Origin: UBA2402 sp044371005
GTDB taxonomy: Bacteria > Planctomycetota > Phycisphaerae > Phycisphaerales > UBA1924
DNA: 64,000 bases
Reading direction: 5' to 3'
Assembly (NCBI GenBank): GCA_044371005.1
Contig: JBILUL010000005.1
Span: forward strand, 1-64,000
Shown here: positions 8,867-17,295 of the stretch, piece by piece
Numbering within the stretch: position 1 is the stretch's first letter
Layout: each line of letters begins with the position of its first letter
Translations under genes and position numbers: made by a program
Notes under the pieces: model-generated
The model's database searches: none
Told to the model about the DNA's origin: nothing
Seen by the model: the letters and a program-made list of their open reading frames with translations, nothing else

Positions 8867-10620
8867 GGCAGCATCTCCAGAAGGTCCAGTGTCCGGGCCA
8901 GCACACGCCCTGCGCCCGCGTCGAGCAGTTTCTCATTCACCACCGCCGCGTCATCACGAGGCGCCACCACGCCGATGGGCACCACGCCCGCACCGCGAGC
9001 CGCGACCACATCATCCCGCGTATCACCGATCATCCACGCCCCTCCCACACTCAGCGACGCACGCTCACCAAGCAGCTTCACGCACAGCCTCACCGGCGCC
9101 GGGTCGGGCTTGATCGGCGCATCCTCCATGCACACCACCGCATCGAAGACCTCGCCGATGCCCTGCTCACGCAGGAATCGCATCGCATCAGCCCGCGGCC
9201 TTCCCGTCACGATCCCCAGGCTGTACCGCGAGGCCAGCTTCGCCAGCACCTCGCGACTCAGCAACAGCGACTCCGTGGACCGCAGCCCCGGCTGATCGCC
9301 CGTCCCCTGATAGATCCCCTCAAACCGCCGCGTCACTTCCGCCAGCTCAACCTCGATCCCCCGTTGTGCCAGCAGCCGCTGCGTCACGATCCAGTCGTTG
9401 TTCGCATTGCCCGCTTCCTTGATGCGGGCCACATCCTCGCGAGTGATCGCCACGCCCCACGAAGCGCACGTGCGCACGATCGCCTCCCGGTACGACAGGC
9501 TCACATCCGCGAGCACTCCATCCATGTCGAAGATGATCGCACCGGGCGCCAGCACCGCACGAAGTGCCGCGGCAAGCCGCTCATAGTCCTTCCCCACCGG
9601 CACCGAGATCCGCAGCCAGTCCGCGAGCGCTCCTCCGGGCGGATACCGACGCACTGCAATCCCAAGCCCCGCCAGCAGGTCAGCCACCAGCCCCGCATCC
9701 TCGAACTTCGCGAAGACAAAGTTCCCCTGCGATGGCGTCACCGTCACGCCGAGCGTCACCAGCAACCGCTCCAACTCCTCGCGGCACTCCATGACCTGTC
9801 GCGCGTACGCCCCCACCACCTCACGCCCCTCCACCCACCACCGCCGCGCCACTTCCAGCGAATACCCGCTCGCCGCGTACGGAAGCCCCGCTTGACGCAT
9901 CCACCCAGCCAGACGCTCATCCGCAATCGCATACCCCACCCGAAGACCCGCCAGCCCCCATGCCTTGGAGAAGGTCCGCGTCACCACGGTGTTCGGCATG
10001 GCGGCGGCCAAGGCCGTCAGATCCGCCGCGGCGAACTCCCCATACGCCAGATCCACCAGAATCGGACACCCAGGCAACCGCTCGCGCAGCCGCTCCAACT
10101 CCTGGGGCTGAATCACCCCGCCGGTGGGGTTGTTGGGGGAGACCACGCAGGCAAGCCCTGTGCTGGCATCCGCAAGGTCCGCCATGGCCTCGACCGGAAA
10201 GCCACCCCCAAGCCACGGCACGCTCCGCAACGTGCCCAGAGCCGCCCGGACGAACCGCGGAATCATCTCGAACGTCGGGTCGGTCGCCAAGGCCGTCCGT
10301 CCCGGCTCACACGTCACGCGGCAGAGCCTCTCAATGGCATCATCCGCCCCTGCGGTCACGACCACCCGCCCCGGAGCAACACCATGCTCCTGGGCCAGCA
10401 GGGCCTCCAATGCCGCAGTGCTGGGGTAGGTCGCCGCGTCAGCCTTCGTAAGCCCGCAGCGGGCCAGAAAGGCCTCAGGAGGCACGGCCCCCTCATTGGC
10501 GTCCAACCTCAGGTCAATGGGCCGGCGTTCGCTGGAACGAACGTACGGCCTTGCAAACAGCCAGGAAACAGGCTTGGGCTCCGCCACGGGCGGCACAGTC
10601 TCGGGAATGACGATTGGCAT
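8863..10620 (-). CDS. HisC-HAD fusion: histidinol-phosphate aminotransferase joined to a HAD phosphatase
   Basis: A 585-residue fusion. Residues 1-360 are a class I/II PLP aminotransferase of the HisC type: VVSPNNPTGG binds the substrate/PLP region, and TRTFSKAWGLAGLRVGYA carries the PLP lysine at about residue 219. Residues 362-585 are a HAD-superfamily phosphatase: motif I FDMDGVLAD, motif II VTGRPRADA, the Lys of APIKPDPAP and motif IV MIGDTRDDVVAA. A histidinol-phosphatase is the only enzyme otherwise missing from the operon, so the HAD part most likely performs step 8; this is inference. The ATG at 10620 was chosen because AGGGG lies seven bases upstream; a TTG at 10653 would overlap hisG. 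The stop overlaps hisB (ATGA). Confidence 0.9.
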   Translation of the reverse strand: MPIVIPETVPPVAEPKPVSWLFARPYVRSSERRPIDLRLDANEGAVPPEAFLARCGLTKADAATYPSTAALEALLAQEHGVAPGRVVVTAGADDAIERLCRVTCEPGRTALATDPTFEMIPRFVRAALGTLRSVPWLGGGFPVEAMADLADASTGLACVVSPNNPTGGVIQPQELERLRERLPGCPILVDLAYGEFAAADLTALAAAMPNTVVTRTFSKAWGLAGLRVGYAIADERLAGWMRQAGLPYAASGYSLEVARRWWVEGREVVGAYARQVMECREELERLLVTLGVTVTPSQGNFVFAKFEDAGLVADLLAGLGIAVRRYPPGGALADWLRISVPVGKDYERLAAALRAVLAPGAIIFDMDGVLADVSLSYREAIVRTCASWGVAITREDVARIKEAGNANNDWIVTQRLLAQRGIEVELAEVTRRFEGIYQGTGDQPGLRSTESLLLSREVLAKLASRYSLGIVTGRPRADAMRFLREQGIGEVFDAVVCMEDAPIKPDPAPVRLCVKLLGERASLSVGGAWMIGDTRDDVVAARGAGVVPIGVVAPRDDAAVVNEKLLDAGAGRVLARTLDLLEMLP

Positions 10621-10645
10621 TGGAAGTTCCCCTGGTGGCGATGGT

Positions 10646-11560
10646 TCAGGCAACGACCTGCGAGAGGGGCGAGATGACGATGTCGGTACCGCCCCGCTGC
10701 TTGAGCAGCGGGATCAGCCGCGGCAGCGACTCACGCGGCACCGCACTCTTGACGGCAAAGCCCCCATCGCCCGCAAGCTGACTGAGCGTGGGTTGACGCA
10801 TGCACGGAAGAACCGCGATGATCGCATCCAGGCACGCCGCGGGTGCATTCAGTTCCAGCATCACGCGCTTGCGAGCCTCAAGCACACTGCCCAGCAGCAT
10901 GGCAAAGTCCTCGATGTCGCGCCGGCGAGCAGGATCGGCCATTGCCGCGCGGCTGGCGTAGAGGCGTGTCGAGCTCTCCATCAGGTCGCCGCAGATCTGA
11001 AGGTTGTTGGCCTCCAGCGTTGCGCCCGACGAGGTGACATCGATAATGCAGTCGGCATCTTCGGGGGGAAAGACCTCCGTGGCACCGTACGAACGGACGA
11101 AGCGATCGCCCACGCCGCGAACGCCGATGAAGGCGCGGGTGAGGCGTGAGTACTCGCTGGCGATGACCAGCGGGCGAGAAGGCAGTTGACCATCAACCAG
11201 GATCGATGCAGGTGCCGCGGCGACGACGCGTACGCGATCGAGCCCAGTATCAAGCACCTCGACCAGATCCGCTTGAAGCTCACTGGCCCAGTCGGCACCG
11301 GCAAAGCCCAGGTCGCGCGTGCCGCTGTCGAGCATCTCGATGATGTTCTGCGGCTTGAGGATCTTGGTTTCAACGCCGGGCAGCGAGATGCTCGGGCGAT
11401 AGCCGCGGCTTGAGAGTCCGACGCGAATGCCGGCATCGGACAGCAGCTTGAAGACTCCCTCCTGCATGCGTCCCTTGGGCAGCGCGATGCGAAGACCGCC
11501 CGCCAGGCGGGAGGCATCAGAGGCGGTTCGGACCGAGGCAGAGGGTGAGGCAACGGACAT
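10646..11560 (-). CDS. hisG: ATP phosphoribosyltransferase, long form
   Basis: A 304-residue HisG catalysing the first, feedback-regulated step (ATP + PRPP). The catalytic part shows LRIALPKGRMQEGVFKLL, DLGFAGADW and the PRPP loop DVTSSGATLEANNL. The last 75 residues (KRVMLELNAPAACL to the end) form the ACT-like regulatory domain of the long form, so no HisZ partner is needed and histidine feedback is expected. The first 20 residues are Ser/Ala-rich and poorly conserved. AAGGAG sits seven bases before the ATG. It is the first structural gene of the operon, downstream of a His-rich leader and terminator-like hairpin. Confidence 0.96.
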   Translation of the reverse strand: MSVASPSASVRTASDASRLAGGLRIALPKGRMQEGVFKLLSDAGIRVGLSSRGYRPSISLPGVETKILKPQNIIEMLDSGTRDLGFAGADWASELQADLVEVLDTGLDRVRVVAAAPASILVDGQLPSRPLVIASEYSRLTRAFIGVRGVGDRFVRSYGATEVFPPEDADCIIDVTSSGATLEANNLQICGDLMESSTRLYASRAAMADPARRRDIEDFAMLLGSVLEARKRVMLELNAPAACLDAIIAVLPCMRQPTLSQLAGDGGFAVKSAVPRESLPRLIPLLKQRGGTDIVISPLSQVVA

Positions 11561-11612
11561 GACGGTTCTCCTTGAGGTGGTGAACCGAGCCCTGATCCCG
11601 CAACGTCAAGCC

Positions 11613-11657
11613 GTTCCAAAACGACAGGACGCCGAGCAGAGCCCGGCGTCGTGGAAC
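11613..11657 (-). terminator. Attenuator-like terminator in the his operon leader
   Basis: On the minus strand GACGCCG (11650-11644) pairs with CGGCGTC (11634-11628) around a GGCTCTGCT loop, followed by CTGTCGTTTT. An outer GTTCCA/TGGAAC arm (11657-11652 and 11618-11613) can extend the stem. It lies between the His-rich leader peptide and hisG, the position of an attenuation terminator. An upstream hairpin TGATTGC/GCAATCA (11695-11689 with 11664-11658) and a possible CCCGG-CCGGG pairing (11706-11702 with 11646-11642) are candidates for competing structures. Confidence 0.7.
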
Positions 11658-11678
11658 TGATTGCGTTGGCTGAAGTGC

Positions 11679-11756
11679 TCAGCAGCATGCAATCACCAGC
11701 ACCGGGAGAATCCCATGGTGATGATGATGGCGATGATGGAGAGCAGAAGGCTTCAC
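11679..11756 (-). CDS. hisL: Histidine-rich leader peptide of the his operon
   Basis: A short frame reading MKPSALHHRHHHHHGILP and then VLVIACC, with seven histidine codons within eight residues (11738-11715), directly upstream of hisG and of a terminator-like hairpin. This is the arrangement of classical his attenuation: scarcity of charged tRNA-His would stall the ribosome in the His run and allow readthrough. The start is uncertain. The GTG at 11756 lacks a visible Shine-Dalgarno sequence, and the frame stays open to another GTG at 11795. The peptide is shorter than 60 residues and would be missed by ordinary gene calling. The assignment rests on codon content, position and hairpin, not on homology. 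Confidence 0.7.
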   Translation of the reverse strand: MKPSALHHRHHHHHGILPVLVIACC

Positions 11757-11871
11757 GTTGCAGAGAGTATTCGCCGCGTTGAGGTCAACGTCCACTGGTG
11801 AGAACACGGGATGCGTGCCTAACGCGGCAAAAGCAGCCATTGGAGGCCAGCAAGCCCGGAACGAAAGGATG

Positions 11872-11912
11872 AAAAAAGAAAAAGAGCCTCTGGGTAGTTG
11901 CCCAGAGGCTCT
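11872..11912 (-). terminator. Rho-independent terminator of the PEP-CTERM gene
   Basis: AGAGCCTCTGGG (11883-11894) and CCCAGAGGCTCT (11901-11912) form a 12-base perfect stem with a six-base loop. On the minus strand it is followed by a long T-rich tract (TTTTTCTTTTTTC, 11882-11870). It lies 100 bases after the stop of the minus-strand PEP-CTERM gene and separates it from the his leader. Confidence 0.92.
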
Positions 11913-12011
11913 CGAGAAACTTAGGAGATCGTCAGACCCGCTCGGGCTCGCATGCGGAACATACGAACTCGCGTTGAAGATCTGACTGTGATCCTGATCG
12001 GGCGAGCCGGA

Positions 12012-12710
12012 TTAGCGGCTGCGGCGACGACCAGCGACCATCAGGCCGCCGAGGCCGATGAGGGCCATGGAGCCGGGGCTGGGGATGATCTGCATCGCAC
12101 CACCCGTGGCCTTGTCGGCGAAGTTGCCGGTGAAGAAGCCTGCACCCTGACGGGTGATCAGCTGCGTCATCGAGCCAACGAAGGGCTGAGCGGCGTTGAA
12201 GGCCAGGGCGAAGTCGCCACCTTCAGTGCCGTCGAACGTGCCGTCTGCAGCGCCGTTGTCGTTGAACGACACGCCGCTGAGATTGCCGTTGAAGGCGATG
12301 AAGAGCGAGCCAACGGGAACCCAGTTGCCCGAGATCGTGCCGGTGATGGTGTCACCATCGCGGTCGGTCGCGGTGAACGTGCCGCTGCCGGTGGCGAGCG
12401 ACGCGCTGATGCGGACGACGTTCATCGAGATGACGAAGTCAGCAGGGTTCAGGGGGTTGGACTGGAAACCAGCTTCGAACGAAGCGCTGCCGGTGCCCGG
12501 AATCAGGCGGGAGGCTTCATAGCTGGACTGAAGAGCACCGGTGTTCACAGCGATGGCCGTGAAGACACCCGTGGTCGGGCTGCTCTGTGCGTAGCTACCA
12601 GCAAGGTCGTCATACGACATCGTGGCAATGACTTCGGCATTGGCCGAAGCGGCAACGCCACCCACAAGGGCGACGAGCACAGCAGCAGAAACACTGAATC
12701 GATTGGTCAT
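12012..12710 (-). CDS. PEP-CTERM sorting-domain secreted protein
   Basis: A 232-residue protein of unknown function. A signal peptide (VLVALVGGVAASANA, cleavage near residue 25) is followed by a low-complexity, Gly/Thr/Ser/Asn-rich beta-type region. The C-terminus is a PEP-CTERM-like tag: PSPGSMALIGLGGLMVAGRR, i.e. a P-x-P start, one hydrophobic helix and an Arg cluster. Such tags are recognised by exosortase and direct proteins to the cell surface or matrix. AGGAGG lies eight bases before the ATG. It is a single-gene unit ending in a strong terminator. No specific ligand or enzyme motif was seen. Confidence 0.88.
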   Translation of the reverse strand: MTNRFSVSAAVLVALVGGVAASANAEVIATMSYDDLAGSYAQSSPTTGVFTAIAVNTGALQSSYEASRLIPGTGSASFEAGFQSNPLNPADFVISMNVVRISASLATGSGTFTATDRDGDTITGTISGNWVPVGSLFIAFNGNLSGVSFNDNGAADGTFDGTEGGDFALAFNAAQPFVGSMTQLITRQGAGFFTGNFADKATGGAMQIIPSPGSMALIGLGGLMVAGRRRSR

Positions 12711-12964
12711 GTCTCTTTCCTCCTAAGGTCTCTCGCCTTGGCCGAAATGCAGCCAAGGGCTTGTACGAACGATCGTCGCGGTGTCTCACGTCGCAACACC
12801 CTAAGTTTGACGTACTCAAGGGTGAATGTCAATAGCAAGTACTGTTCTTGCCCAAAAAAGGTCACGATTCTTTGCTGGTTCCCGCCCATTCCCACCGCTT
12901 CACACGCTTATACGACACACAAACGGAAACCAACCACGATCAAAGATACCGAACACCTATCGAA
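12711..12964. other. Intergenic region upstream of the PEP-CTERM gene
   Basis: This 254-base stretch is noticeably richer in A/T than its surroundings. It holds the ribosome site and presumably the promoter of the minus-strand PEP-CTERM gene, and the end of the phosphatase gene's transcript. I could not assign a convincing -35/-10 pair, and no small gene or RNA is evident. Confidence 0.5.
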
Positions 12965-14659
12965 TCAACTGCGACGCTGGACCACAATCACCGTCGAATC
13001 ATCATCCAACTCGCTCCGATCCGCAAACTCCAGCAACGTCTTATAACACGATTCAAGCGCTTCCTTCGGACCCTGGCCCGCATGCAACAACCGAGGCAAC
13101 GCCTCCCCCAACCGCTGCCTCTTGAACTGCTCATTGCTCCGCCCACGCTGCTCAATCACCCCATCCGTGTACAGCACCAACCGCTCTCCCGAGCCCAGCG
13201 CCAGCCGCCCCGCCGTGAACCGATACCCAGGCTCCACCCCCAGCGTCAGGTCCCGCTCAAAATCCGAATCAATCGCATGGATCACCGTCCCGTCACGACG
13301 CTGAATCAGCCAGTACCCATGCCCCGCGTCCACATACTCAACGCTGCCATCCGACCCGATCGCCCCCAGCCACAGCGAAACAAACCGCCCAGGCGCCACC
13401 CGCTTGCACAGATAATCATTCAGAGCATCCATCGTGGCCGCCAGCGGCACCCCGCGGATCAGCTCCGCATGCAGGAAAGCCTGCACCGTCGCCATGTGCA
13501 GCCCCGCCGCAATGCCGCGACCTGACACATCCCCAACAATCGCCGCCACACGCCCATCCGGCAGTTCCAGGACGTCGAAGATGTCGCCCGCCACGAACAG
13601 CCCCGGCTGCGTCCTCGCGGCGTACGAGACTTCCCCCACACTCGCCTCCAGCTGAGCCGACAACTGCTCCTGAACCGCCCGAGCCGCGGCGAACTCCGCA
13701 GAGTGGACCTTGTCCCGCCCCTCCAGCTCAACACGCTTCACGTTCGCCAATGCCAGCGAATACGCCCCTGCCACCGCTTCACAGAACGTCGCGGCATCGG
13801 CCTGGACCGTCGATTCCCGCCCCCGCGCATCCAGATACAGGAACCCCACCACGGTCCCGCCAAGCATGACCGGCACACAAATCGCCGAGTGAATCCGCAT
13901 CTCACTCACACTCTGACTGGGCGCGAAAGGCGCAGCCCCCGTCAACACCACCGCCTGTCCCGACATTGCCTCCTGCAGCAGCGAACGGCTGATTTCAAAG
14001 CGGACCAGCGGGGCAACGCCCGTCGCCGAAGCCGTCGCCGCGGCAGCCTCCATCGTCGGCCAGGAGGCCACGATCTCCACCTCGGCCCCCTCATCAGGCC
14101 GACGGAGTACCGCCCCACGCGCATACCCGCTCCCCGCCACCAACAGCTCTATCGCCGTCGCCGCGAGGGTTTCTTCGTCCAGTTCGTCCGCAAACGCCGT
14201 CAGGCACTCCATCAGCAGCTTGAGCCGCCGGTCGGACTTCCACGCCCCCTGCATGCCGCTGGTCCGCTCAATCCGCTGACCCGCGGCGGGCGCATCATCA
14301 ATCGTCGTCGTGTGCTTGGAAGTCCCGATGGTCGAGGTCGGATGCGCCAGCCCCTGCACGCGCAGCGTCCAAGGTCCGATTCGCATCAAATCGCCACCCG
14401 CCAGAGCTGCGGGCTTGTGACGTGTGAGCCGCACGCCATTGAGGAACGTCCCCCACTTGCTGTCCAAATCGACGATGAACCACGCGCCGCTTCGATGCAA
14501 CACCTGAGCGTGCTGCCGGCTCACGTTTTCATGCAGCAGACACAGATCGGAATCCTTGAGGCGTCCGATGGAGCAGGGTCGCTCCCGGGTGACGACGTGA
14601 GAGATGGCCGCGGGACCATCGACGGTGATCAGCGTGAGATTCGTGACCGATTCTGCCAT
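12965..14659 (-). CDS. FHA-GAF-PP2C (SpoIIE-type) serine phosphatase
   Basis: A 564-residue signalling protein. The FHA phosphothreonine-binding domain at about 10-100 shows CSIGRLKDSDLCL, NVSRQHAQV and KWGTFLNGVRL. A GAF-like sensor region occupies about 150-320. A SpoIIE/RsbU-type PP2C phosphatase follows at about 350-563, with metal-site sequences AGDIFDVLELP, GDVSGRGIAAGLHMA, DAGHGYW, LYTDGVIE and DDDSTVIVV. Known relatives dephosphorylate anti-sigma antagonists in partner-switching systems; no such partner lies nearby. The ATG at 14659 (MAESVTNL) was chosen with AGGTG upstream; an in-frame GTG at 14698 would add 13 residues. Confidence 0.92.
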   Translation of the reverse strand: MAESVTNLTLITVDGPAAISHVVTRERPCSIGRLKDSDLCLLHENVSRQHAQVLHRSGAWFIVDLDSKWGTFLNGVRLTRHKPAALAGGDLMRIGPWTLRVQGLAHPTSTIGTSKHTTTIDDAPAAGQRIERTSGMQGAWKSDRRLKLLMECLTAFADELDEETLAATAIELLVAGSGYARGAVLRRPDEGAEVEIVASWPTMEAAAATASATGVAPLVRFEISRSLLQEAMSGQAVVLTGAAPFAPSQSVSEMRIHSAICVPVMLGGTVVGFLYLDARGRESTVQADAATFCEAVAGAYSLALANVKRVELEGRDKVHSAEFAAARAVQEQLSAQLEASVGEVSYAARTQPGLFVAGDIFDVLELPDGRVAAIVGDVSGRGIAAGLHMATVQAFLHAELIRGVPLAATMDALNDYLCKRVAPGRFVSLWLGAIGSDGSVEYVDAGHGYWLIQRRDGTVIHAIDSDFERDLTLGVEPGYRFTAGRLALGSGERLVLYTDGVIEQRGRSNEQFKRQRLGEALPRLLHAGQGPKEALESCYKTLLEFADRSELDDDSTVIVVQRRS

Positions 14660-14751
14660 GTGGAACGCACCTGCCTGGGCCGAAATTGCAACACCCACGC
14701 CGCGGGGACGCGTGCTGGGGCATCGTAGGTTCGAACCGCAGCATCGAGTTC

Positions 14752-16188
14752 TTACACGTGCGTTCTGAGCGTGAGCGTTGCTTCAAACCCAACGCACCCG
14801 TTCGCTCCAGCAACGTTGCGGAAGCTCACTTCGCCGCCGCAGGCCTTGGCACAGCTCTTGACGATCGCCAATCCCAGCCCGTTTCCACCCGTCTCACGCG
14901 TGCGGGCGGCCTCGGGCCGGAAGAACGGGTCCCCCAGATGTGCAAGGGCCGATTCCGGAACGCCCTGCCCCTGATCGATGACCTTGAGCACGACCCGCCC
15001 CTCACTGGTGCCCGCCGCGGTCACGCGGACCGGCCCGGCGTGCCCGGCGTATCGCACAGCGTTGCGGACCAGATTGGCGATCGCCCGCGAAAGCAGCGAG
15101 GGTGAAGCACTAACGCAGATGGCCGGATCGATCTCGAGCACGACCGTTGCGTCCTCCTGCTCGCGGGCGATGACCTTCTGGGCCAGATCTCGCAGCATGA
15201 CAGGTTCGAGTCGCGCGGGCAGGCCGGTGGCGGCCTTCGAGAACATCAGCAGTTCCTGAACGAGTTCGGAGAGCTGGTCGGCTTCGCCGCGAAGATCGGC
15301 GCAGGGTTCCTCGCCGACGCGTTCTTCCAGAATACCCATCGCCATCTGAAGCCGGGCAAGCGGCGAACAGAGTTCGTGAGCCACATCGGCCACGAACCGC
15401 TTCTGACCATCCACCAGATGAGCAAGGCGTGCGGACATCTCATCGATGCGTGTGGCGAGCTCGGCCAGCTCACGGGGCGACCGGCTCGGCGGGGTTGAGA
15501 TGAATCTGCCCGCTGCGATGCTCGCAGCAGTCTCACCCAGCGCGTGCAGATCAATGCGAAGCCGTCGCACCAGCGGCCACCACAGAAGCATCGAGAGCAG
15601 CAATAGCCCGATGCCCCCCAGCAGATACCAGTGCAGGCCTGCCAGCTCCGCCAGTTGCAGCTCGCCCGACGCAACGATGAGCAGCAGGCCTGGCCGCGGC
15701 GGCCTCCCAAGCTCCGCCTGAATCGGCACTCGGACACAGACCACCGGCTGGCGCGTCGGCTCCGGCCTGACGATGAAAACGCGATCGCCCGGCCCGCGGT
15801 CCCGCGGCCCGAATCCCTCGCCGCCACCCGGGCCGAGTCGGCGCTTCTGCGCCGCCTTGGCCACCTCATCCGTGAGCGCAAGATCCGGCCCAGCCACCAG
15901 TCGCCCGTTGGGCTCGATCAACGCGAGCGTCACACCCAGCCTCTGCGATTCGCTCTCGAGCAGCTGATCCCAATCTTCAGTCGGGAACAACATCAGCCCG
16001 GAATCGATGTCACCGGCAATCGCCGCGGCACGGTCACTGACCGGGCGCAGCAGCACCTCATCGGACCCGCGGCCCATGGGGAGGCCGATCAATGCCAGGC
16101 AGATCGCCAGCACCAGCAGGAAGTTCGCCGCGGCCAGGAGCGGGATGACCACCGAAAGCGGCCAGCGAGCACGATGGATTGTGGTCAT
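14752..16188 (-). CDS. Sensor histidine kinase (HAMP-HisKA-HATPase)
   Basis: A 478-residue membrane kinase. Helix 1 (about 11-38) and helix 2 (about 188-208) flank a 150-residue periplasmic sensor containing an RRLGPGGGEGFGPRDRGPGD-like low-complexity loop. A HAMP segment follows. The phospho-acceptor His is in RFVADVAHELCSPLARL (about 280). The ATPase part has the N box (AIANLVRNAVRYA), a G1 box (DQGQGVP) and a G2 box (GGNGLGLAIVKS). The wording resembles CpxA-like kinases. The start overlaps the response-regulator stop by four bases (ATGA), so the pair is one operon. The stimulus is unknown. Confidence 0.95.
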   Translation of the reverse strand: MTTIHRARWPLSVVIPLLAAANFLLVLAICLALIGLPMGRGSDEVLLRPVSDRAAAIAGDIDSGLMLFPTEDWDQLLESESQRLGVTLALIEPNGRLVAGPDLALTDEVAKAAQKRRLGPGGGEGFGPRDRGPGDRVFIVRPEPTRQPVVCVRVPIQAELGRPPRPGLLLIVASGELQLAELAGLHWYLLGGIGLLLLSMLLWWPLVRRLRIDLHALGETAASIAAGRFISTPPSRSPRELAELATRIDEMSARLAHLVDGQKRFVADVAHELCSPLARLQMAMGILEERVGEEPCADLRGEADQLSELVQELLMFSKAATGLPARLEPVMLRDLAQKVIAREQEDATVVLEIDPAICVSASPSLLSRAIANLVRNAVRYAGHAGPVRVTAAGTSEGRVVLKVIDQGQGVPESALAHLGDPFFRPEAARTRETGGNGLGLAIVKSCAKACGGEVSFRNVAGANGCVGFEATLTLRTHV

Positions 16189-16910
16189 GTCGCATCTCCG
16201 TCATCGGGCGAGCGGAGGGAATACCCGATCGTGCGGATGGTGCGGATGTACCGGGGCGACTTGGGATCATCGCCCAGCTTGCGGCGGATGGCGGAGATAT
16301 GCACATCGACGGAGCGATCGAAGACCTCGTACTGGCGGCCGCGGATCTCATCGAGCAGTTCATCACGCGATTTCACGCGGCCCGCAGCGCGTGCAAGGCA
16401 GATGAGCAGCTCAAACTCCACCGGGGTGAGCGTGAGTGCGCCGCCGCGGATTGCTGCGGTGCGGGCCTCGACGTTGATGTGCAGTTCACCGATGGTGTAC
16501 TCCTCGCTGCGGGCCCGGACCGGTTCCGCGGCGGTGCGTCGCAGGACCGCGCGCAGACGTGCGAGCAGTTCGCGAGCGGAGGAGGTCTTGGGCACGTAGT
16601 CGTCGGCACCAACTTCAAGGCCGAGCACGCGATCGGCCTCGTCGCCTCGCGCGGTGAGCATGAGCACGGGCACATCGCAGCGTGCGCGGATGCGCTTGAG
16701 AACTTCGAAGCCATCGGCGCCGGGGAGCATGACATCGAGAATGACCGCCGCGTACTGGCGGGTTGCTGCCATCTCAGCCCCCGAGGGACCGTCATGCACT
16801 GCCGTCGCCGCGTACCCATGCGGGCGCAGGTAGTCACCCAGGAGCGCAGTGAACTTGCGATCATCATCGACGATCAGCACCGGCACGATCTGGCCCGCTG
16901 GTTCCGGCAT
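16185..16910 (-). CDS. OmpR-family response regulator
   Basis: A 241-residue regulator. The receiver domain (about 8-120) has the acidic pair in LIVDDDRKF, the phospho-acceptor Asp in AVILDVMLPGADGF, the Thr in MLTARGDEADR and the Lys in DDYVPKTSSARELLARL. The C-terminal winged-helix DNA-binding domain (about 140-235) shows LTPVEFELLICLARAAG, SVDVHISAIRRKLGDDP and YIRTIRTIGYSL. It is cognate to the kinase that overlaps its stop codon. The ATG at 16910 has GGGAG upstream; a longer frame to 16985 lacks receiver-like sequence. Confidence 0.96.
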   Translation of the reverse strand: MPEPAGQIVPVLIVDDDRKFTALLGDYLRPHGYAATAVHDGPSGAEMAATRQYAAVILDVMLPGADGFEVLKRIRARCDVPVLMLTARGDEADRVLGLEVGADDYVPKTSSARELLARLRAVLRRTAAEPVRARSEEYTIGELHINVEARTAAIRGGALTLTPVEFELLICLARAAGRVKSRDELLDEIRGRQYEVFDRSVDVHISAIRRKLGDDPKSPRYIRTIRTIGYSLRSPDDGDAT

Positions 16911-17295
16911 GAGACTCCCTGTGAGGACCCGATCATTCGCGGCCCGCCGCTGGTGATGATCCCGTCGCGACAGGGATTCTTCCAAGGCAATTACACGAGC
17001 TTTACATCATCGGAGCCTTCAAACGCTGCATCGGCTCAACCACGCTCAGCACTTCATGGTCGAAGCGGCCGTCAGGCCGAACACCTTGCAAACACACCGG
17101 ACGGGGGAAGCGGGCATCCTTCAGCGGCGCCAATTCATCGCCTGGCTGAGTCTTGTCCGGGTCAGCGCCCTGAGCAATCGGCGATGGTCGTGCATGAACA
17201 CCGCCACCGCATCGAACGGGTTGTCGCATCAGTTCCTCAGCGTGAGTGCCGCGACGGCGCGTGAGCGGCTCGACTCTCCCCTAGACTACCGGCTC
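16911..17295. other. Divergent intergenic region between the two-component operon and metG
   Basis: These 385 bases must contain the promoters of the minus-strand response regulator and plus-strand metG. The metG frame happens to stay open upstream to 17056, but that extension has no synthetase similarity or ribosome site. I see no convincing small gene, riboswitch or T-box structure. Confidence 0.5.

Noticed and set aside
8824..10677. Plus-strand open frame of 617 codons opposite hisC-HAD
   Set aside because: Arg/His/Pro-rich shadow translation of a gene with clear catalytic motifs on the other strand.
11711..11740. ATG/GATG-type short repeat on the plus strand
   Set aside because: Considered as a simple microsatellite or a methionine-rich plus-strand frame; the minus-strand His-codon reading in front of hisG explains it better, though chance repetition remains the main alternative.
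14660..14751. GGTTCGAACC resembling a tRNA T-loop near 14728
   Set aside because: The flanking bases do not form a T-stem, acceptor stem or anticodon arm; the spacer is too short for a tRNA in the required position.
17056..17295. N-terminal extension of the metG frame
   Set aside because: The family N-terminus starts at 17296; the upstream 80 codons have no synthetase similarity and no start signal.
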